From contig NZ_JBEUMS010000001.1 of assembly GCF_040543805.1 (NCBI RefSeq), forward strand, positions 558,001 through 622,000: DNA of 64,000 bases. Direction: 5' to 3'. A model generated the notes under the pieces. The model saw only the letters and a list, made by a program, of their open reading frames with translations. It was not told where the DNA came from and searched no databases. Made by a program: the position numbers and the translations under genes. The stretch comes from Arcicella rosea. GTDB taxonomy: Bacteria; Bacteroidota; Bacteroidia; Cytophagales; Spirosomataceae. Positions 27,351 through 37,183 of the stretch are shown piece after piece; the first letter of the stretch is position 1; each line of letters opens with the position of its first letter.

Positions 27351-30300
27351 TTAATTGTTCAACAAATATTGAATATTGATATTATTTTGATTGAATTGGC
27401 TGATAACGCTAAGGTGATTTTGCTGAATACTCAATACTGTTTCTAGTCCTTGCAAATATTCTACATAGCCTATCTCTCCATTTTGAAAGGCTCTTTGTGC
27501 ATTACTACTAATAATCTCGGCATTGGGTAAAGCCGTTTGGATATAATAATCTATTAAGGATTGATTGACCTTTTGCTCTTCAATCTGTTGCAGTAGCTGG
27601 CTGTTGATTTGATTTTTGAGATATTCTGCATTCTTTTGCTGAACCAATATTTCTGTTTCCGAAGCTTTAATACGAGCATTAATTGCCTTGCCAAAAATGG
27701 GAATACTGATGCCTAAATTAACTCCTTGAAAGCGTGGTGAGCCGTTGTAATAAGTGGTTTTGCCTTCAATATCCTGATTGCCCGTGAGTGATTGCAAAAA
27801 GTATCCTGCTGAAAAATCAGGTTTTCGTTGAGCTTTTTCTACATTTTTGAAAGCAGTAGCAATCTGTATCTGTTGCACTGCTATTTGAAGTATGGGATTT
27901 TGATTGATATAAAGCGAATCTGCATACAAGGCTTTTGAAGGAGAAAAATTATTTTCAGCCAAAACAAAGTCCTCTTTCAAGTTCAATATATTTTTTAGCT
28001 TGATTTTTTCACGTACTATCAATCCGTCATTTTGCTTCCTGATTTGTGTCAGTTCTTGCTGTTTCGTTTCGGCTGTTGTTTTCTCTAATAAATTACTTTC
28101 ACCCGTTTTGAATCTCAATTTTGCAGCATCCAGAAATACCTTTAAGTATTCCTCTTGTTTTTGTAGCAACTGATTGATAGCCGACCAGTATAAAATCAGA
28201 TTCCAAGACTGTCGAATTTGATGAATAATATCATGCTTTGTAGAAGCTAATTTAAGCTCACTATTTTTGATATTTTCGTTAATCAGCTGCTTTTTTGCTT
28301 GAAATTGGAAAGGACTAAAACCTTGTGAAATGCTATAGTTCTGGTCGAAACTTCTGGTATTGTATTGTCCCAACATCGCATTAATAGTGGTTTTGGGTAA
28401 TTCAATAGCCGTTGGTTTTAGCTGATTTTGCATTTTTATCGCTAACTCGTTGACTTGAACCAGCGTGTTGTTTTTAGTGCCTAATTCAATCGCTTGGTTC
28501 AAACTGAGCATTGGGTTTTCCTGTGCATTAGCCACATTGCTTGCCACAAAAAAGAGTAAAAGCCCTGCAACAAAACTTGCTTTTTTAGGAGGCTTAATAC
28601 CATTTTCCAAAAGAAAGTACAAAATTGGCAGAACAATGAGGGTTAATAAAGTAGCGGTAATTAACCCTCCAATGACTACAGTCGCTAATGGTTTTTGTAC
28701 TTCAGCCCCTGCTCCGCTACTCAATGCCATTGGTAAGAATCCCAAAGAAGCTACAGCGGCGGTCATAACTACAGGACGGAGACGAACTTTTGTTCCTTCC
28801 TTAATTCTGGCTAAAACATCATCCCATCCTTCTGCTTTTAGTTGATTGAAATAGCCAATCAATACGATACCATTCAGTACCGCTACTCCGAAAAGAGCAA
28901 TAAAGCCAATACCTGCTGAAATACTAAAAGGCATTCCTCGTAGCCAAAGAGCAAAAACACCCCCGATAGCAGAAAGAGGAATTGCCGTAAAAATAAGCAA
29001 GGATTGTTTGACAGAATGAAAGGTGAAAAACAGTAAAACAAAAATCAAGAGCAAAGCCGCAGGAACAGCCACTGCAAGGCGTTTATTGGCTTCTACCAAA
29101 TTTTCGAACTGACCACCATAAGTGATATAATAACCTTCTGGCAATTTGAGTTTAGCATCTAATCTTGCCTGAATTTCGTTTACGACCGACTTTACATCTC
29201 GTCCACGAACATTTAAGCCAATCACTATTCTACGCCTGCCATCTTCACGACTTATCTGTGCTGGTCCCTGTTCGAAATTTACGTCTGCCACTTGTTCAAG
29301 AGGTATTTGATTACCTGAAGGAAGGCTTATAAATATATTTTTTACGTTAGAAATATCCTGACGAAAATCTTTATCAAGACGAACCACTAAATCATAACGC
29401 CTTTCCCCTTCATAAACCTTTCCTGTGGCTTCTCCAGCAAACCCTGTTCTCACTACTTTGTTCAAGTCTCCAACATTCAAACCATAAAGTGCCATTTTAT
29501 CTGGATTATAGCGTACCGTAATTTGAGGCATTCCCGTTACCTGTTCTGCCTTAATATCGGCTACGCCTTCAATATTACCGATAAGTCCAATGGTACTATT
29601 AGCTGTTACTGCGAGTTTTTCTAAATCTTCTCCAAAAATTTTGATAGCAATATCACTTCTTACACCTGTCATTAATTCATTAAATCGCATTTGAATCGGT
29701 TGAGAGACTTCAAAACCTACACCAGGAATTTGCTCCATTTCTTCTTTCATCATATCTGCTAGTTGATAGAAATCCTTCGTGGTTATCCATTCTGATTTAT
29801 CTTTTAGAATGATAATTAAATCTCCTGTTTCAATGGGCATTGGGTCGGTTGGTATTTCGGCTGAACCAATTTTTGATACGACTTCTACAACCTCTGGAAA
29901 TTTAGCTTTCAGTATTTTTTCTAATTTCGTTGAGGTTTCGATACTCATGTTTAATGAGCTTCCATTAGCATTTCTAAAATTAATGGCGTAATCACCTTCT
30001 TCCAAGGTTGGAATAAACTCACCACCCATTCTGCTAAAAACAAATAGGGCAACCCCAAAAAAAACGACAGCAACACTTAGAATGACCGTTTTTAAGTCTA
30101 AGGCTTTGTCTAAAATAGGCTGATAAAAACGATAGATAAAATCAATAATTTTATCAGAAATATTCTTTTTGTGGCTAATCATTTTACTTAAAAATAGAGC
30201 CGATGCCATTGGCACATAAGTAAGCGAAAGAATGAATGCACCTAAAATGGCAAAGGAAACGGTTTGTGCCATCGGTTTAAACATCTTACCTTCTGTGCCT

Positions 30301-31694
30301 ACTAAAGCCAAAATGGGTAAATAAACAATAAGAATGATGATTTCACCAAAGGCGGCACTACTCCTTATTTTGGTAGCAGCATGTAATACTTCATCGTCCA
30401 TTTGTTGGTCATCTAATCGACCTTCTTTATTTTGATGCAAGCGATGAATAACGGCTTCCACAATGATTACTGCTCCATCTACAATAAGCCCGAAATCTAT
30501 TGCACCCAGACTCATCAGGTTACCACTCACGCCAAACAGGTTCATCATGATGACGGCAAAAAGCAATGCTAAAGGAATAACTGATGCGACGATCAAGCCA
30601 GCACGCCAGTTGCCTAAAAGTAAAACCAAGACAAAAATGACTATTAAAGCTCCTTCTAATAGGTTTTTTTCAACTGTTCCGATGGCATTATTTACGAGTT
30701 TTGTTCGGTCAATAAAAGGTTCAAGGGCTACGCCTTCAGGCAATGATTTTCGGATTTGTTCTACTTTGGCTTTGGTACGGTTAACAACCGCCGATGAGTT
30801 TTCTCCTTTCAGCATCAACACCATACCTCCTACAACTTCGCCTTTACCATCTTTGGTAACTGCTCCGTATCGCAAAGCAGACCCTTCTTGCACTTTTGCT
30901 ACATCTCGAATTAAAATAGGAACCCCGTTGTTATTTTTCACCACTATTTTTTCAATATCAGCGATGTTTTTCACCATTCCCAAAGCCCTGATGAAATACA
31001 CATAAGGCTGTTTATCAATATAGGCACCTCCTGTATTTTCATTGTTTTTTTCAAGTGCAATAAAAATATCAGTAATAGTAACATTCATACTTTTAAGTCG
31101 GTCGGGCTGAACGGCTATTTCATATTGCTTGAGGTTCCCTCCCAAAGTAGTTACCTCGGCAATTCCAGCAGTTCCTAGCAGTTGAGGCTTAACAACCCAA
31201 TCTTGAATACTACGAAGTTTTGAGGCATCATACTTATCTTCAAAGCCTTTTTTAGCGAAAATAACGTATTGGTAGATTTCTCCCAAACCTGTACTGATGG
31301 GGGCTAGTTCAGGAATACCAGTACTCTTGGGAATGAGGCGTTCGGCGTCTTTTAGCTTTTCACTCATTTGCTGTCTTGCCCAATAAATATCTACATTTTC
31401 TTCAAAGACAAGTGTAATGACACTCAAACCAAAACGGCTGAATGAGCGCATTTCTACGATTTTTGGAATCGTCTTCATCGTCTGTTCGATGGGATAGGTA
31501 ATAAACTGCTCAACTTCTTGGGTAGCTAATGTTGGAGCAGTTGTAATGACCTGTACCTGATTATTGGTAATATCTGGTAGAGCATCAATAGGTAATCGAC
31601 TTAAATTATAAACGCCAACTAACACTAAAGCCAACGTAAATAAGCCCACGATAAATTTATTTTTTATCGAGAATTCAATGATTTTATCTAACAT
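27351..31694 (-). CDS. czcA: CzcA-type RND pump fused to a TolC-like outer-membrane domain
   Basis: 1447 residues. Residues 1 to about 1035 form a complete heavy-metal RND transporter: 12 helices, VDGAVIIVEAV in the proton-relay helix, and the usual large periplasmic loops. After the last helix (LPILYFLLENG) a second hydrophobic segment, SFVAGLLLFFVASNVANAQ, looks like an internal signal peptide. About 400 residues with the helical repeats of CzcC/TolC-type outer-membrane factors follow (LNQAIELGTKNN, then ISIPIFGKAINARIKASETE). The fusion is known in Bacteroidota and may be cleaved after export. The role is efflux of Zn, Co, Cd or Cu with the adaptor downstream. Confidence 0.88.
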   Translation of the reverse strand: MLDKIIEFSIKNKFIVGLFTLALVLVGVYNLSRLPIDALPDITNNQVQVITTAPTLATQEVEQFITYPIEQTMKTIPKIVEMRSFSRFGLSVITLVFEENVDIYWARQQMSEKLKDAERLIPKSTGIPELAPISTGLGEIYQYVIFAKKGFEDKYDASKLRSIQDWVVKPQLLGTAGIAEVTTLGGNLKQYEIAVQPDRLKSMNVTITDIFIALEKNNENTGGAYIDKQPYVYFIRALGMVKNIADIEKIVVKNNNGVPILIRDVAKVQEGSALRYGAVTKDGKGEVVGGMVLMLKGENSSAVVNRTKAKVEQIRKSLPEGVALEPFIDRTKLVNNAIGTVEKNLLEGALIVIFVLVLLLGNWRAGLIVASVIPLALLFAVIMMNLFGVSGNLMSLGAIDFGLIVDGAVIIVEAVIHRLHQNKEGRLDDQQMDDEVLHAATKIRSSAAFGEIIILIVYLPILALVGTEGKMFKPMAQTVSFAILGAFILSLTYVPMASALFLSKMISHKKNISDKIIDFIYRFYQPILDKALDLKTVILSVAVVFFGVALFVFSRMGGEFIPTLEEGDYAINFRNANGSSLNMSIETSTKLEKILKAKFPEVVEVVSKIGSAEIPTDPMPIETGDLIIILKDKSEWITTKDFYQLADMMKEEMEQIPGVGFEVSQPIQMRFNELMTGVRSDIAIKIFGEDLEKLAVTANSTIGLIGNIEGVADIKAEQVTGMPQITVRYNPDKMALYGLNVGDLNKVVRTGFAGEATGKVYEGERRYDLVVRLDKDFRQDISNVKNIFISLPSGNQIPLEQVADVNFEQGPAQISREDGRRRIVIGLNVRGRDVKSVVNEIQARLDAKLKLPEGYYITYGGQFENLVEANKRLAVAVPAALLLIFVLLFFTFHSVKQSLLIFTAIPLSAIGGVFALWLRGMPFSISAGIGFIALFGVAVLNGIVLIGYFNQLKAEGWDDVLARIKEGTKVRLRPVVMTAAVASLGFLPMALSSGAGAEVQKPLATVVIGGLITATLLTLIVLPILYFLLENGIKPPKKASFVAGLLLFFVASNVANAQENPMLSLNQAIELGTKNNTLVQVNELAIKMQNQLKPTAIELPKTTINAMLGQYNTRSFDQNYSISQGFSPFQFQAKKQLINENIKNSELKLASTKHDIIHQIRQSWNLILYWSAINQLLQKQEEYLKVFLDAAKLRFKTGESNLLEKTTAETKQQELTQIRKQNDGLIVREKIKLKNILNLKEDFVLAENNFSPSKALYADSLYINQNPILQIAVQQIQIATAFKNVEKAQRKPDFSAGYFLQSLTGNQDIEGKTTYYNGSPRFQGVNLGISIPIFGKAINARIKASETEILVQQKNAEYLKNQINSQLLQQIEEQKVNQSLIDYYIQTALPNAEIISSNAQRAFQNGEIGYVEYLQGLETVLSIQQNHLSVISQFNQNNINIQYLLNN

Positions 31695-31795
31695 TATTTT
31701 GAAATCTAATTTTTAAAAACTCATGTAATGCCACAAATAATATCCCTACTGATTAATCAATCAGGTGCATAACAGTGACCATAAAATTTTTGAAA

Positions 31796-32128
31796 TTAGA
31801 CTTTGGGCGGTTGCCAGATATTCCCGTAGAAATTTGAAATGGAAGACTCGTTTTTATAAACAATTATTGGATTCTCTGTGTAAAAAGAACTTTCCTTTTC
31901 AATAGTTAAAGCAGGAAGATGGAAACTGAAAGCAATATTCATTCCACAACAAGCACAAGTACAAAAAGGAGAACAGGTTTCCGTATCTTCAGTATGCTTT
32001 GGAAGTTTTGTTTTAGATAATGAATATTGATTGTTGCTAGAAACCTTATTACAGTCATTCACATCTCCGCAAGGCAGACATGAAAGTACAAGTATGTACA
32101 TTGATAATATGACTGAAAATATTTTCAT
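31796..32128 (-). CDS. Small cysteine-rich exported protein (DUF6660-like)
   Basis: 110 residues with a signal or anchor (about 1-18, ending SCLPCGDV). A cysteine cluster CSPFCTCACCGM (about 52-63) follows, with a hydrophobic stretch and an N-terminal Cys-rich patch. This resembles the DUF6660 type that precedes RND/P-ATPase operons in Bacteroidota. It may bind metal in the periplasm or envelope. It lies 101 bases upstream of the CzcA gene in the same direction, with a CTGATT-N4-AATCAG dyad (31749-31764) between them. Confidence 0.6.
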   Translation of the reverse strand: MKIFSVILSMYILVLSCLPCGDVNDCNKVSSNNQYSLSKTKLPKHTEDTETCSPFCTCACCGMNIAFSFHLPALTIEKESSFYTENPIIVYKNESSISNFYGNIWQPPKV

Positions 32129-32270
32129 AAAGCAAATTTACATTAAAAACAGATGCAACAGGTTTTCAAAAACAAAATATTATGATTATTGAAAACAAAA
32201 TATCATTCATTATATCCTTTTCTACACTTATAGACGATAATTCCTGCTCTTCTTGGTGGACATCTTCTAT

Positions 32271-32548
32271 CTAATCAACAGGGTCAATAACTATTACAGA
32301 AAAGCCGAGCTTCGTATTTTTTTCCTGTAATGCTTTTATCCTATTTTGGCAAATTTTAGACACTGGGCAATTCTTAGTAAGAAATGTCAGAATAATGCCT
32401 TTTGAATCCTTGATACTATCTAACGAAATCGTTTCTCGATTGATATTTTTTAGTTCAAAGGCAATTGCTTTACTATTGACTTATGGAGCTTTTGGTAATC
32501 AGCAATGAAGACGCTAAAACTTAGCATTAAAACAAATAATGTTTTCAT
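32271..32548 (-). pseudogene. Broken redoxin/thioredoxin-like gene
   Basis: From the ATG at 32548 a signal peptide is read (MKTLFVLMLSFSVFIAD) that stops after 32 codons. A different frame then gives about 70 residues, including ISLDSIKDSKGIILTFLTKN followed by CPVSKIC and a valine/isoleucine strand (FSVIVIDPVD), matching redoxin-domain proteins around the active-site cysteine. A stop at 32271 cuts the fold short. At least one frameshift and one premature stop are needed, so this is a degraded gene. It lies between the cysteine-rich gene and the ynfA gene. Confidence 0.7.
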
Positions 32549-32587
32549 AGCTTGAAAAAGTTTAATGATTATTTATAAATACTTATC

Positions 32588-32917
32588 CTATTGCCTCTTA
32601 GCAAAGAAAATAATGGAAATGCCTACAAAAACGATGATTGCCCCAATAATATCAAATCTATCTGGTTTGAAATTGTCAAATTTGTAAGCCCAAATAAGAG
32701 ACATGATAATGAATACTCCTCCATAGGCGGCGTAAGTACGAGCAAAATCATTCGGCTGAAAAGTTGCCACTATTCCATATAGAACTAGGGCAACTCCCCC
32801 TAATAATCCATACCAAAAGGGCTTATCTTGTTTGAGCCAAATCCAAATCAGATAGCCACCTCCTATTTCAAAAATACCTGCCAGAACAAAAATTATTATT
32901 ACTTTTACAAAACTCAT
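32588..32917 (-). CDS. ynfA: YnfA family (UPF0060) membrane protein
   Basis: 109 residues from the ATG at 32917, the usual family length. A longer frame from 32950 adds 11 residues. It has four transmembrane helices, with the diagnostic EIGGGYLIWIWL in helix 1, RTYAAYGGVFI in the middle and DIIGA near the end. The family resembles small multidrug transporters; the substrate is unproven. It is found within the metal block, so it may be a small efflux component. Confidence 0.88.
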   Translation of the reverse strand: MSFVKVIIIFVLAGIFEIGGGYLIWIWLKQDKPFWYGLLGGVALVLYGIVATFQPNDFARTYAAYGGVFIIMSLIWAYKFDNFKPDRFDIIGAIIVFVGISIIFFAKRQ

Positions 32918-32955
32918 ATCTTCATTTTTTATATCAAATATATATACCAACTATT

Positions 32956-33225
32956 TTAGTTTATGTTGCAATCACAATTAGTATCACAAGATTCTACACA
33001 GGATTTTATTCGTTGCTTCTCTTTATAAAATCCATAGAAAAAGAATATTCCAGCTAATCCCAAAGCTAAAATGCCAATTTTTTCGAGATATAAACTCAGT
33101 ACTGTAAGTGAACTAATTCCTGCAATTGTTCCGATGATTGGTAAAGCACAGCATGCACCACACAAGCCAATACTTATCCATCCTATTTTTTTGAATGGCT
33201 CAGATTTAATTTTAATGTTTTTCAT
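32956..33225 (-). CDS. Small MerC/MerT-like membrane protein
   Basis: 89 residues with two or three transmembrane segments. The motif GLCGACCALPIIG (about 20-32) resembles the metal-binding Cys pair of mercuric transport proteins MerC/MerT. A C-terminal cysteine tail (CVESCDTNCDCNIN) adds more ligands. It lies directly across from the MerR gene, with the operator between them. It may carry a heavy metal such as mercury, but whether this is uptake or efflux cannot be said. Confidence 0.6.
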   Translation of the reverse strand: MKNIKIKSEPFKKIGWISIGLCGACCALPIIGTIAGISSLTVLSLYLEKIGILALGLAGIFFFYGFYKEKQRIKSCVESCDTNCDCNIN

Positions 33226-33242
33226 TTTTCTTCTATTTTTAA

Positions 33243-33280
33243 ATTTACATTTGCAAATGTAAACAGTGGAGTATAGTCCA
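33243..33280. promoter_or_regulatory. MerR-type operator and 20-bp palindrome
   Basis: TTTACATTTGCAAATGTAAA (33243-33262) is a perfect palindrome. Directly after it, TGGAGTATAGTCCA (33267-33280) matches the dyad form of heavy-metal MerR-family operators. The pair lies between the divergent MerC-like gene and the MerR gene, and probably controls both. Confidence 0.7.
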
Positions 33281-33312
33281 TTGTCAAGAGAAACTTTTAA
33301 ATATTTTCAGAG

Positions 33313-33711
33313 ATGCTAATAGGTGAATTATCAAATAAAACGGGGTTATCACGAGATACTATCCGTTTTTACGAAAAGCAAAGACTTATAACTATTAGTA
33401 GAAAAGAAAGAAGAGATAATAATTACAAGGAGTATTCTGAAAAAACCTTAGAAAAGCTACTTACAATCAAAAGGATTAAAAGCTTTGGCTTTACACTTCA
33501 TGAAATATCTGAGCTATTGAATTTAATGGAAATTGGGAACGCCTCTTGCGAAAATGTTTCAGATAAAATGGTAGCGAAAACCAAACAAATAGATAATACT
33601 ATAAAAAACCTTCTTGAACTGAAAGCACAAATGCTCAATGGAATTAGTAATTGTGCCAATAATTGTTGCGAATCTGAAAAACATAATTGTCAAATATTAC
33701 ATGTCCTTTAA
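33313..33711 (+). CDS. MerR family heavy-metal regulator
   Basis: 132 residues. The winged-helix N-terminus (LIGELSNKTGLSRDTIRFYE) is followed by a long dimerization helix. A C-terminal metal site has cysteines at CENVS (about 80) and in CANNCCESEKHNC (about 115-128). This set of cysteines fits ZntR/PbrR/CadR-type sensors. It probably activates the metal block. The cognate metal is not certain; the additional CC pair is compatible with Zn, Cd or Pb. Confidence 0.85.
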   Translation: MLIGELSNKTGLSRDTIRFYEKQRLITISRKERRDNNYKEYSEKTLEKLLTIKRIKSFGFTLHEISELLNLMEIGNASCENVSDKMVAKTKQIDNTIKNLLELKAQMLNGISNCANNCCESEKHNCQILHVL

Positions 33712-33865
33712 CAGCGTTGGTTTGGATAGAGAGAAAAATTGACCACATCATCACATATAATTAACAAATTAATATTTCTTAATTATACAATCTCAAATTA
33801 CATTGAATCTAATGAGAAATATGCTAAAATAACAGGATTGTTTCTTGTAATGCAGGGGTTATCAA

Positions 33866-34528
33866 ATGTTCTCTGAATCAGCACAAAAACTCATTGATGA
33901 ACGCTTTGGTGGTGATGCCAAAGCCTTTGTTCAAGCCCATATCCATTCAAGGAGAGGTGCGCTCAATTGGAATGATATTATCACCAGCGAAAAGGTTTTT
34001 CCTGAGTACGCTTCAACAGTCGAAGACATTATCGAAAGATTATTGGGCTATAGTCCCCCTACCTATCTAACACTTCCCTACGAGTCCTTTTTAAGAGCCG
34101 TTGTCTATGGCTATCATAATGGCAGCATTTCACAGGATGAGATGCTTGAGCAGTCAGAAGAATATATCAAACTTATCCGCAATAAGGATATGGAGGATTA
34201 TAGCTATTTGTATCATTCACGAGAAGAGTATCAGCAATATTTTGAATACTTGCCTGAATACAAAGAAGTCGTCAAACATAGATTCACCCGATTTCTGGGT
34301 TATGAACCTAAACTTGAACATTCTGTGATTGCCGAAATCTTGACAAGAGAATGCTTTGTTCAAGATAGATTTATTCTCCAAGAAGGCATTCTTTCTCAAG
34401 CTGACATTCGAGCCATTACCATCATTAAATATCGAGAGGTGTTAATTGAGCTTGGTAAAGAGGAAGCTGATAAATCTCCACTGATTGCATTGGAGCTACG
34501 TTACCGTGTACTGAACACCGAAAATTAG
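33866..34528 (+). CDS. Hypothetical protein, mobilization region
   Basis: 220 residues, mostly helical, acidic and tyrosine-rich in the middle, without a signal peptide or recognised domain. It is the first gene of a plus-strand run that continues with the coupling protein and relaxase, but it is separated from the former by 133 bases containing an AT-rich hairpin near 34580. Possibly an accessory of DNA processing; the function is not known. Confidence 0.5.
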   Translation: MFSESAQKLIDERFGGDAKAFVQAHIHSRRGALNWNDIITSEKVFPEYASTVEDIIERLLGYSPPTYLTLPYESFLRAVVYGYHNGSISQDEMLEQSEEYIKLIRNKDMEDYSYLYHSREEYQQYFEYLPEYKEVVKHRFTRFLGYEPKLEHSVIAEILTRECFVQDRFILQEGILSQADIRAITIIKYREVLIELGKEEADKSPLIALELRYRVLNTEN

Positions 34529-34661
34529 AACAAAAAGATAACCAACTAGCAGACAGCTTGTTATATTTTTAAAAAATATTTGCAAAAAGTTTTGCAAATT
34601 AACATACGTTCATATAATTTTATTATAAATACCTAAGTATAAACCTTATAACTCTACGTCT

Positions 34662-36179
34662 ATGGACATTCACGACCTAGACTTTCCAATTTTACAATTC
34701 CCCTCTTCTGCCCATGAACAATCAACATGGACAATTCGACATGCCGTTGAAGGTGTGCAGATATTTGGTGGTATTGGCTCTGGCAAAACTTCTGGCTCTG
34801 GTAGAATGCTTGCCCTTAAATATTTGAAGACTGGATTTGGTGGATTGGTATTAACAGCCAAACCAGACGAAAAAGAGTTGTGGCAACAATACTGTGCAGA
34901 AACCAACCGAACACAAGATTTGGTTATCATAGAACCGAACGGAAAATACAGTTTTAATTTTCTGGAGTATGAATCTACGCATACAGATTCTAATGAAGCT
35001 ATCACTGAAAACATCGTACAGGTATTAAAAACAGTAATTCGTGCTGGCGAAGAAAAAGACAGTGGAAAAGGAGATGACCCCTTCTGGGAATCTGCTTTGG
35101 ATATGCTGCTTTTTAATGTCATTGACCTTTGTAAAATTGCCTATGGCTATGTTTCTGTACAAATGATGTACGACATTGTTCAGACTCTGCCAAAAGCTAC
35201 TGACCAATTAAACAATCAAGAAGATGAACAATCAGAATCAAAAGCATTTAACAAAGCCTATAAATTAGCACATAACAATATTCTTGAAAAAGTAAAAGCT
35301 TGGGATAAATCGCTCACCCCTCAACAACAAAGTGTGATTTCTGATACTGATTCATACAATCAGGCTGTATTGGATAATGTGATTGAAGCACGTTTGATGA
35401 AATTTTTATACGAATTTTTCTTTGATAATTTCAAGAATCTCAGCTCAAAAACACGTTCAATAGTAGATTTCACTTTTTCTGGATTTCTATTCAGGTTGCT
35501 TAGAGAACCTGTATATTCCATGTTCTGCCGTCATCAATCTAACATTACGCCTGACGATTGTTTGAATGGCAAAATCATTATCGTCAATCTGCCTGTGAAA
35601 GTTTATCACAAGGTTGGTCGTGATTGCCAAATTCTCTTCAAATATATCTGGCAGAGGGCAATGGAAAAGCGGAATATAAACAATAACAGACGACCTTTAT
35701 TCCTATGGGCGGATGAGGCTCAAAATTTCTTGCATGAACATGATGCCGAATATCAGGCGACAGCAAGAAGCAGTCGAATTTCTACAGTCTATATCAGCCA
35801 AAATCTACCCAATTACTATGCCTCTATGGGTGGGCAGAAAGGTGAATACCGTGTCAAAAGCTTTCTGGGAACTTTAGGCACAAAGATATTCCATGCCAAT
35901 GCGGATATAGAAACGAATAAATACGCCTCGGAATTAATTGGGGATACAACCTTTTTTGACCCTTCGAGAACCATCACCACTTCCACAGAATTTTCACAAA
36001 GCGATAGCTTATCGCTTAAAATTGACAGGCACGTAAGACCAGAAAAATTCATTAGCCTCAAAACAGGTGGTGCAAAAAACAAATTTAGAGTAGAAGGCTA
36101 TTTTCATCGACAAGGTGATAGTTTATCTGGAAAAAAGAATTTTATTAAAATGGATTTCGACCAATTATTCAGACCATAA
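34662..36179 (+). CDS. Type IV coupling protein (VirD4/TraD-like)
   Basis: 505 residues. Walker A is GGIGSGKTS (36-44) and Walker B is FLWADEAQNFL (about 345). The region around QATARSSRISTVYISQNLPN corresponds to the TraM-recognition/TraG-D C-terminal domain. No clear N-terminal transmembrane region is present, unlike full VirD4 proteins. It would bring relaxase-bound DNA to a transfer channel. Next to the MobF relaxase, it supports mobilization. No VirB-type channel gene is seen in the window. Confidence 0.85.
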   Translation: MDIHDLDFPILQFPSSAHEQSTWTIRHAVEGVQIFGGIGSGKTSGSGRMLALKYLKTGFGGLVLTAKPDEKELWQQYCAETNRTQDLVIIEPNGKYSFNFLEYESTHTDSNEAITENIVQVLKTVIRAGEEKDSGKGDDPFWESALDMLLFNVIDLCKIAYGYVSVQMMYDIVQTLPKATDQLNNQEDEQSESKAFNKAYKLAHNNILEKVKAWDKSLTPQQQSVISDTDSYNQAVLDNVIEARLMKFLYEFFFDNFKNLSSKTRSIVDFTFSGFLFRLLREPVYSMFCRHQSNITPDDCLNGKIIIVNLPVKVYHKVGRDCQILFKYIWQRAMEKRNINNNRRPLFLWADEAQNFLHEHDAEYQATARSSRISTVYISQNLPNYYASMGGQKGEYRVKSFLGTLGTKIFHANADIETNKYASELIGDTTFFDPSRTITTSTEFSQSDSLSLKIDRHVRPEKFISLKTGGAKNKFRVEGYFHRQGDSLSGKKNFIKMDFDQLFRP

Positions 36180-36213
36180 CAAACAATTTTCTTAACTAAA
36201 ACTATCACACACA

Positions 36214-37014
36214 ATGAAAAAAAACCTGTATTACCACACCGTATTCGGCAGAAAAAATGTGATTAAAGAATTTATTTTAAACTCTTTTTTAGACATGGCT
36301 TCTGGACCCAGATTATTATTAGAAGTATTTACGAGAACCAAATTTGGAGAACGCTATTTTTCATTTTCAACAGCTATCATTTTTACAGTGGTATTGGCAC
36401 TCTATCCCATCATTGCGTCTAAAATACCAAGCTTTGACAGTTATGCTTATGCCTATGGTAGAGAAGAAGAAGAGACTGGCATTGGGACAATTCTTAGTAA
36501 GTATTTCACTTGGTATGCTTACTTAGGAGCATTCATGTACCAATGTTTTAAGCGTCGAGAAGAAATAAAAAGAGAACCTTCTGTTTTTGATTTCGCCCGT
36601 TTTAGTCTTTCAACTGGGGTCGTCAATCCTGCTTTTTATGATTTCAAAATCAATGGTCAAACCCCTACTCCACGTCAAGTTTGTATCCTGTTAGAACCAG
36701 CTATTTTCTTAGGCTTTGGTATCCTATTGGCTATTTTCCAACAAAGCCTCGGCTATTTACTGATATTTTGCAGTATCGTTTACTCTTTGAGCTGGAAAGG
36801 TGCTTATTATAAAGGCGACCAATTTGTCATGGATAAGATTGACAAACTGATTGCCAATGAGGAGATGGTTGATTCTTTTGTCAATGGACGAAAGCCAGAA
36901 GAAACCCGTGGTTTTGAAACCTACGGTAAAAGACCAGAGAATACGGATTTTAGACGTAAAGTAGCTGAAAGCTTTTTTGAAAGTGACGATGACGAGCCTG
37001 TACAGGTATTTTAA
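36214..37014 (+). CDS. Hypothetical membrane protein of the transfer region
   Basis: 266 residues with about four hydrophobic helices (about 45-62, 90-112, 155-178, 180-195) and an acidic hydrophilic C-terminus (DFRRKVAESFFESDDDEPVQ). It lies 34 bases after the coupling protein and before the relaxase. A possible reading is a membrane anchor for the soluble coupling protein, which lacks its own membrane segment. The family is not recognised. Confidence 0.5.
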   Translation: MKKNLYYHTVFGRKNVIKEFILNSFLDMASGPRLLLEVFTRTKFGERYFSFSTAIIFTVVLALYPIIASKIPSFDSYAYAYGREEEETGIGTILSKYFTWYAYLGAFMYQCFKRREEIKREPSVFDFARFSLSTGVVNPAFYDFKINGQTPTPRQVCILLEPAIFLGFGILLAIFQQSLGYLLIFCSIVYSLSWKGAYYKGDQFVMDKIDKLIANEEMVDSFVNGRKPEETRGFETYGKRPENTDFRRKVAESFFESDDDEPVQVF

Positions 37015-37024
37015 AGCTCCTAAA

Positions 37025-37087
37025 CTGTGCTTAGGGAAGACGTCTGATGTAATTTATTTACTTAATACTTACTATCCCTCAGCACAG
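37025..37087. other. Long inverted repeat upstream of the relaxase
   Basis: CTGTGCTTAGGGA and TCCCTCAGCACAG pair at 12 of 13 positions around a 37-base loop, in the 169-base gap before the relaxase gene. It could be a terminator for the preceding gene or part of an origin of transfer. The T run after the second arm is short. Confidence 0.5.
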
Positions 37088-37183
37088 CTTTTTACGACTA
37101 TCTGATTTATCCAAGATGAACAGGCAATAACATCAATAGAAACATTCCCAGAGCGTTTTACAGTACCCTTAAAATCCCTGAGC

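Noticed and set aside
30463..31005. 180-residue plus-strand frame within the CzcA gene
   Set aside because: Low-complexity shadow of a long conserved gene on the other strand.
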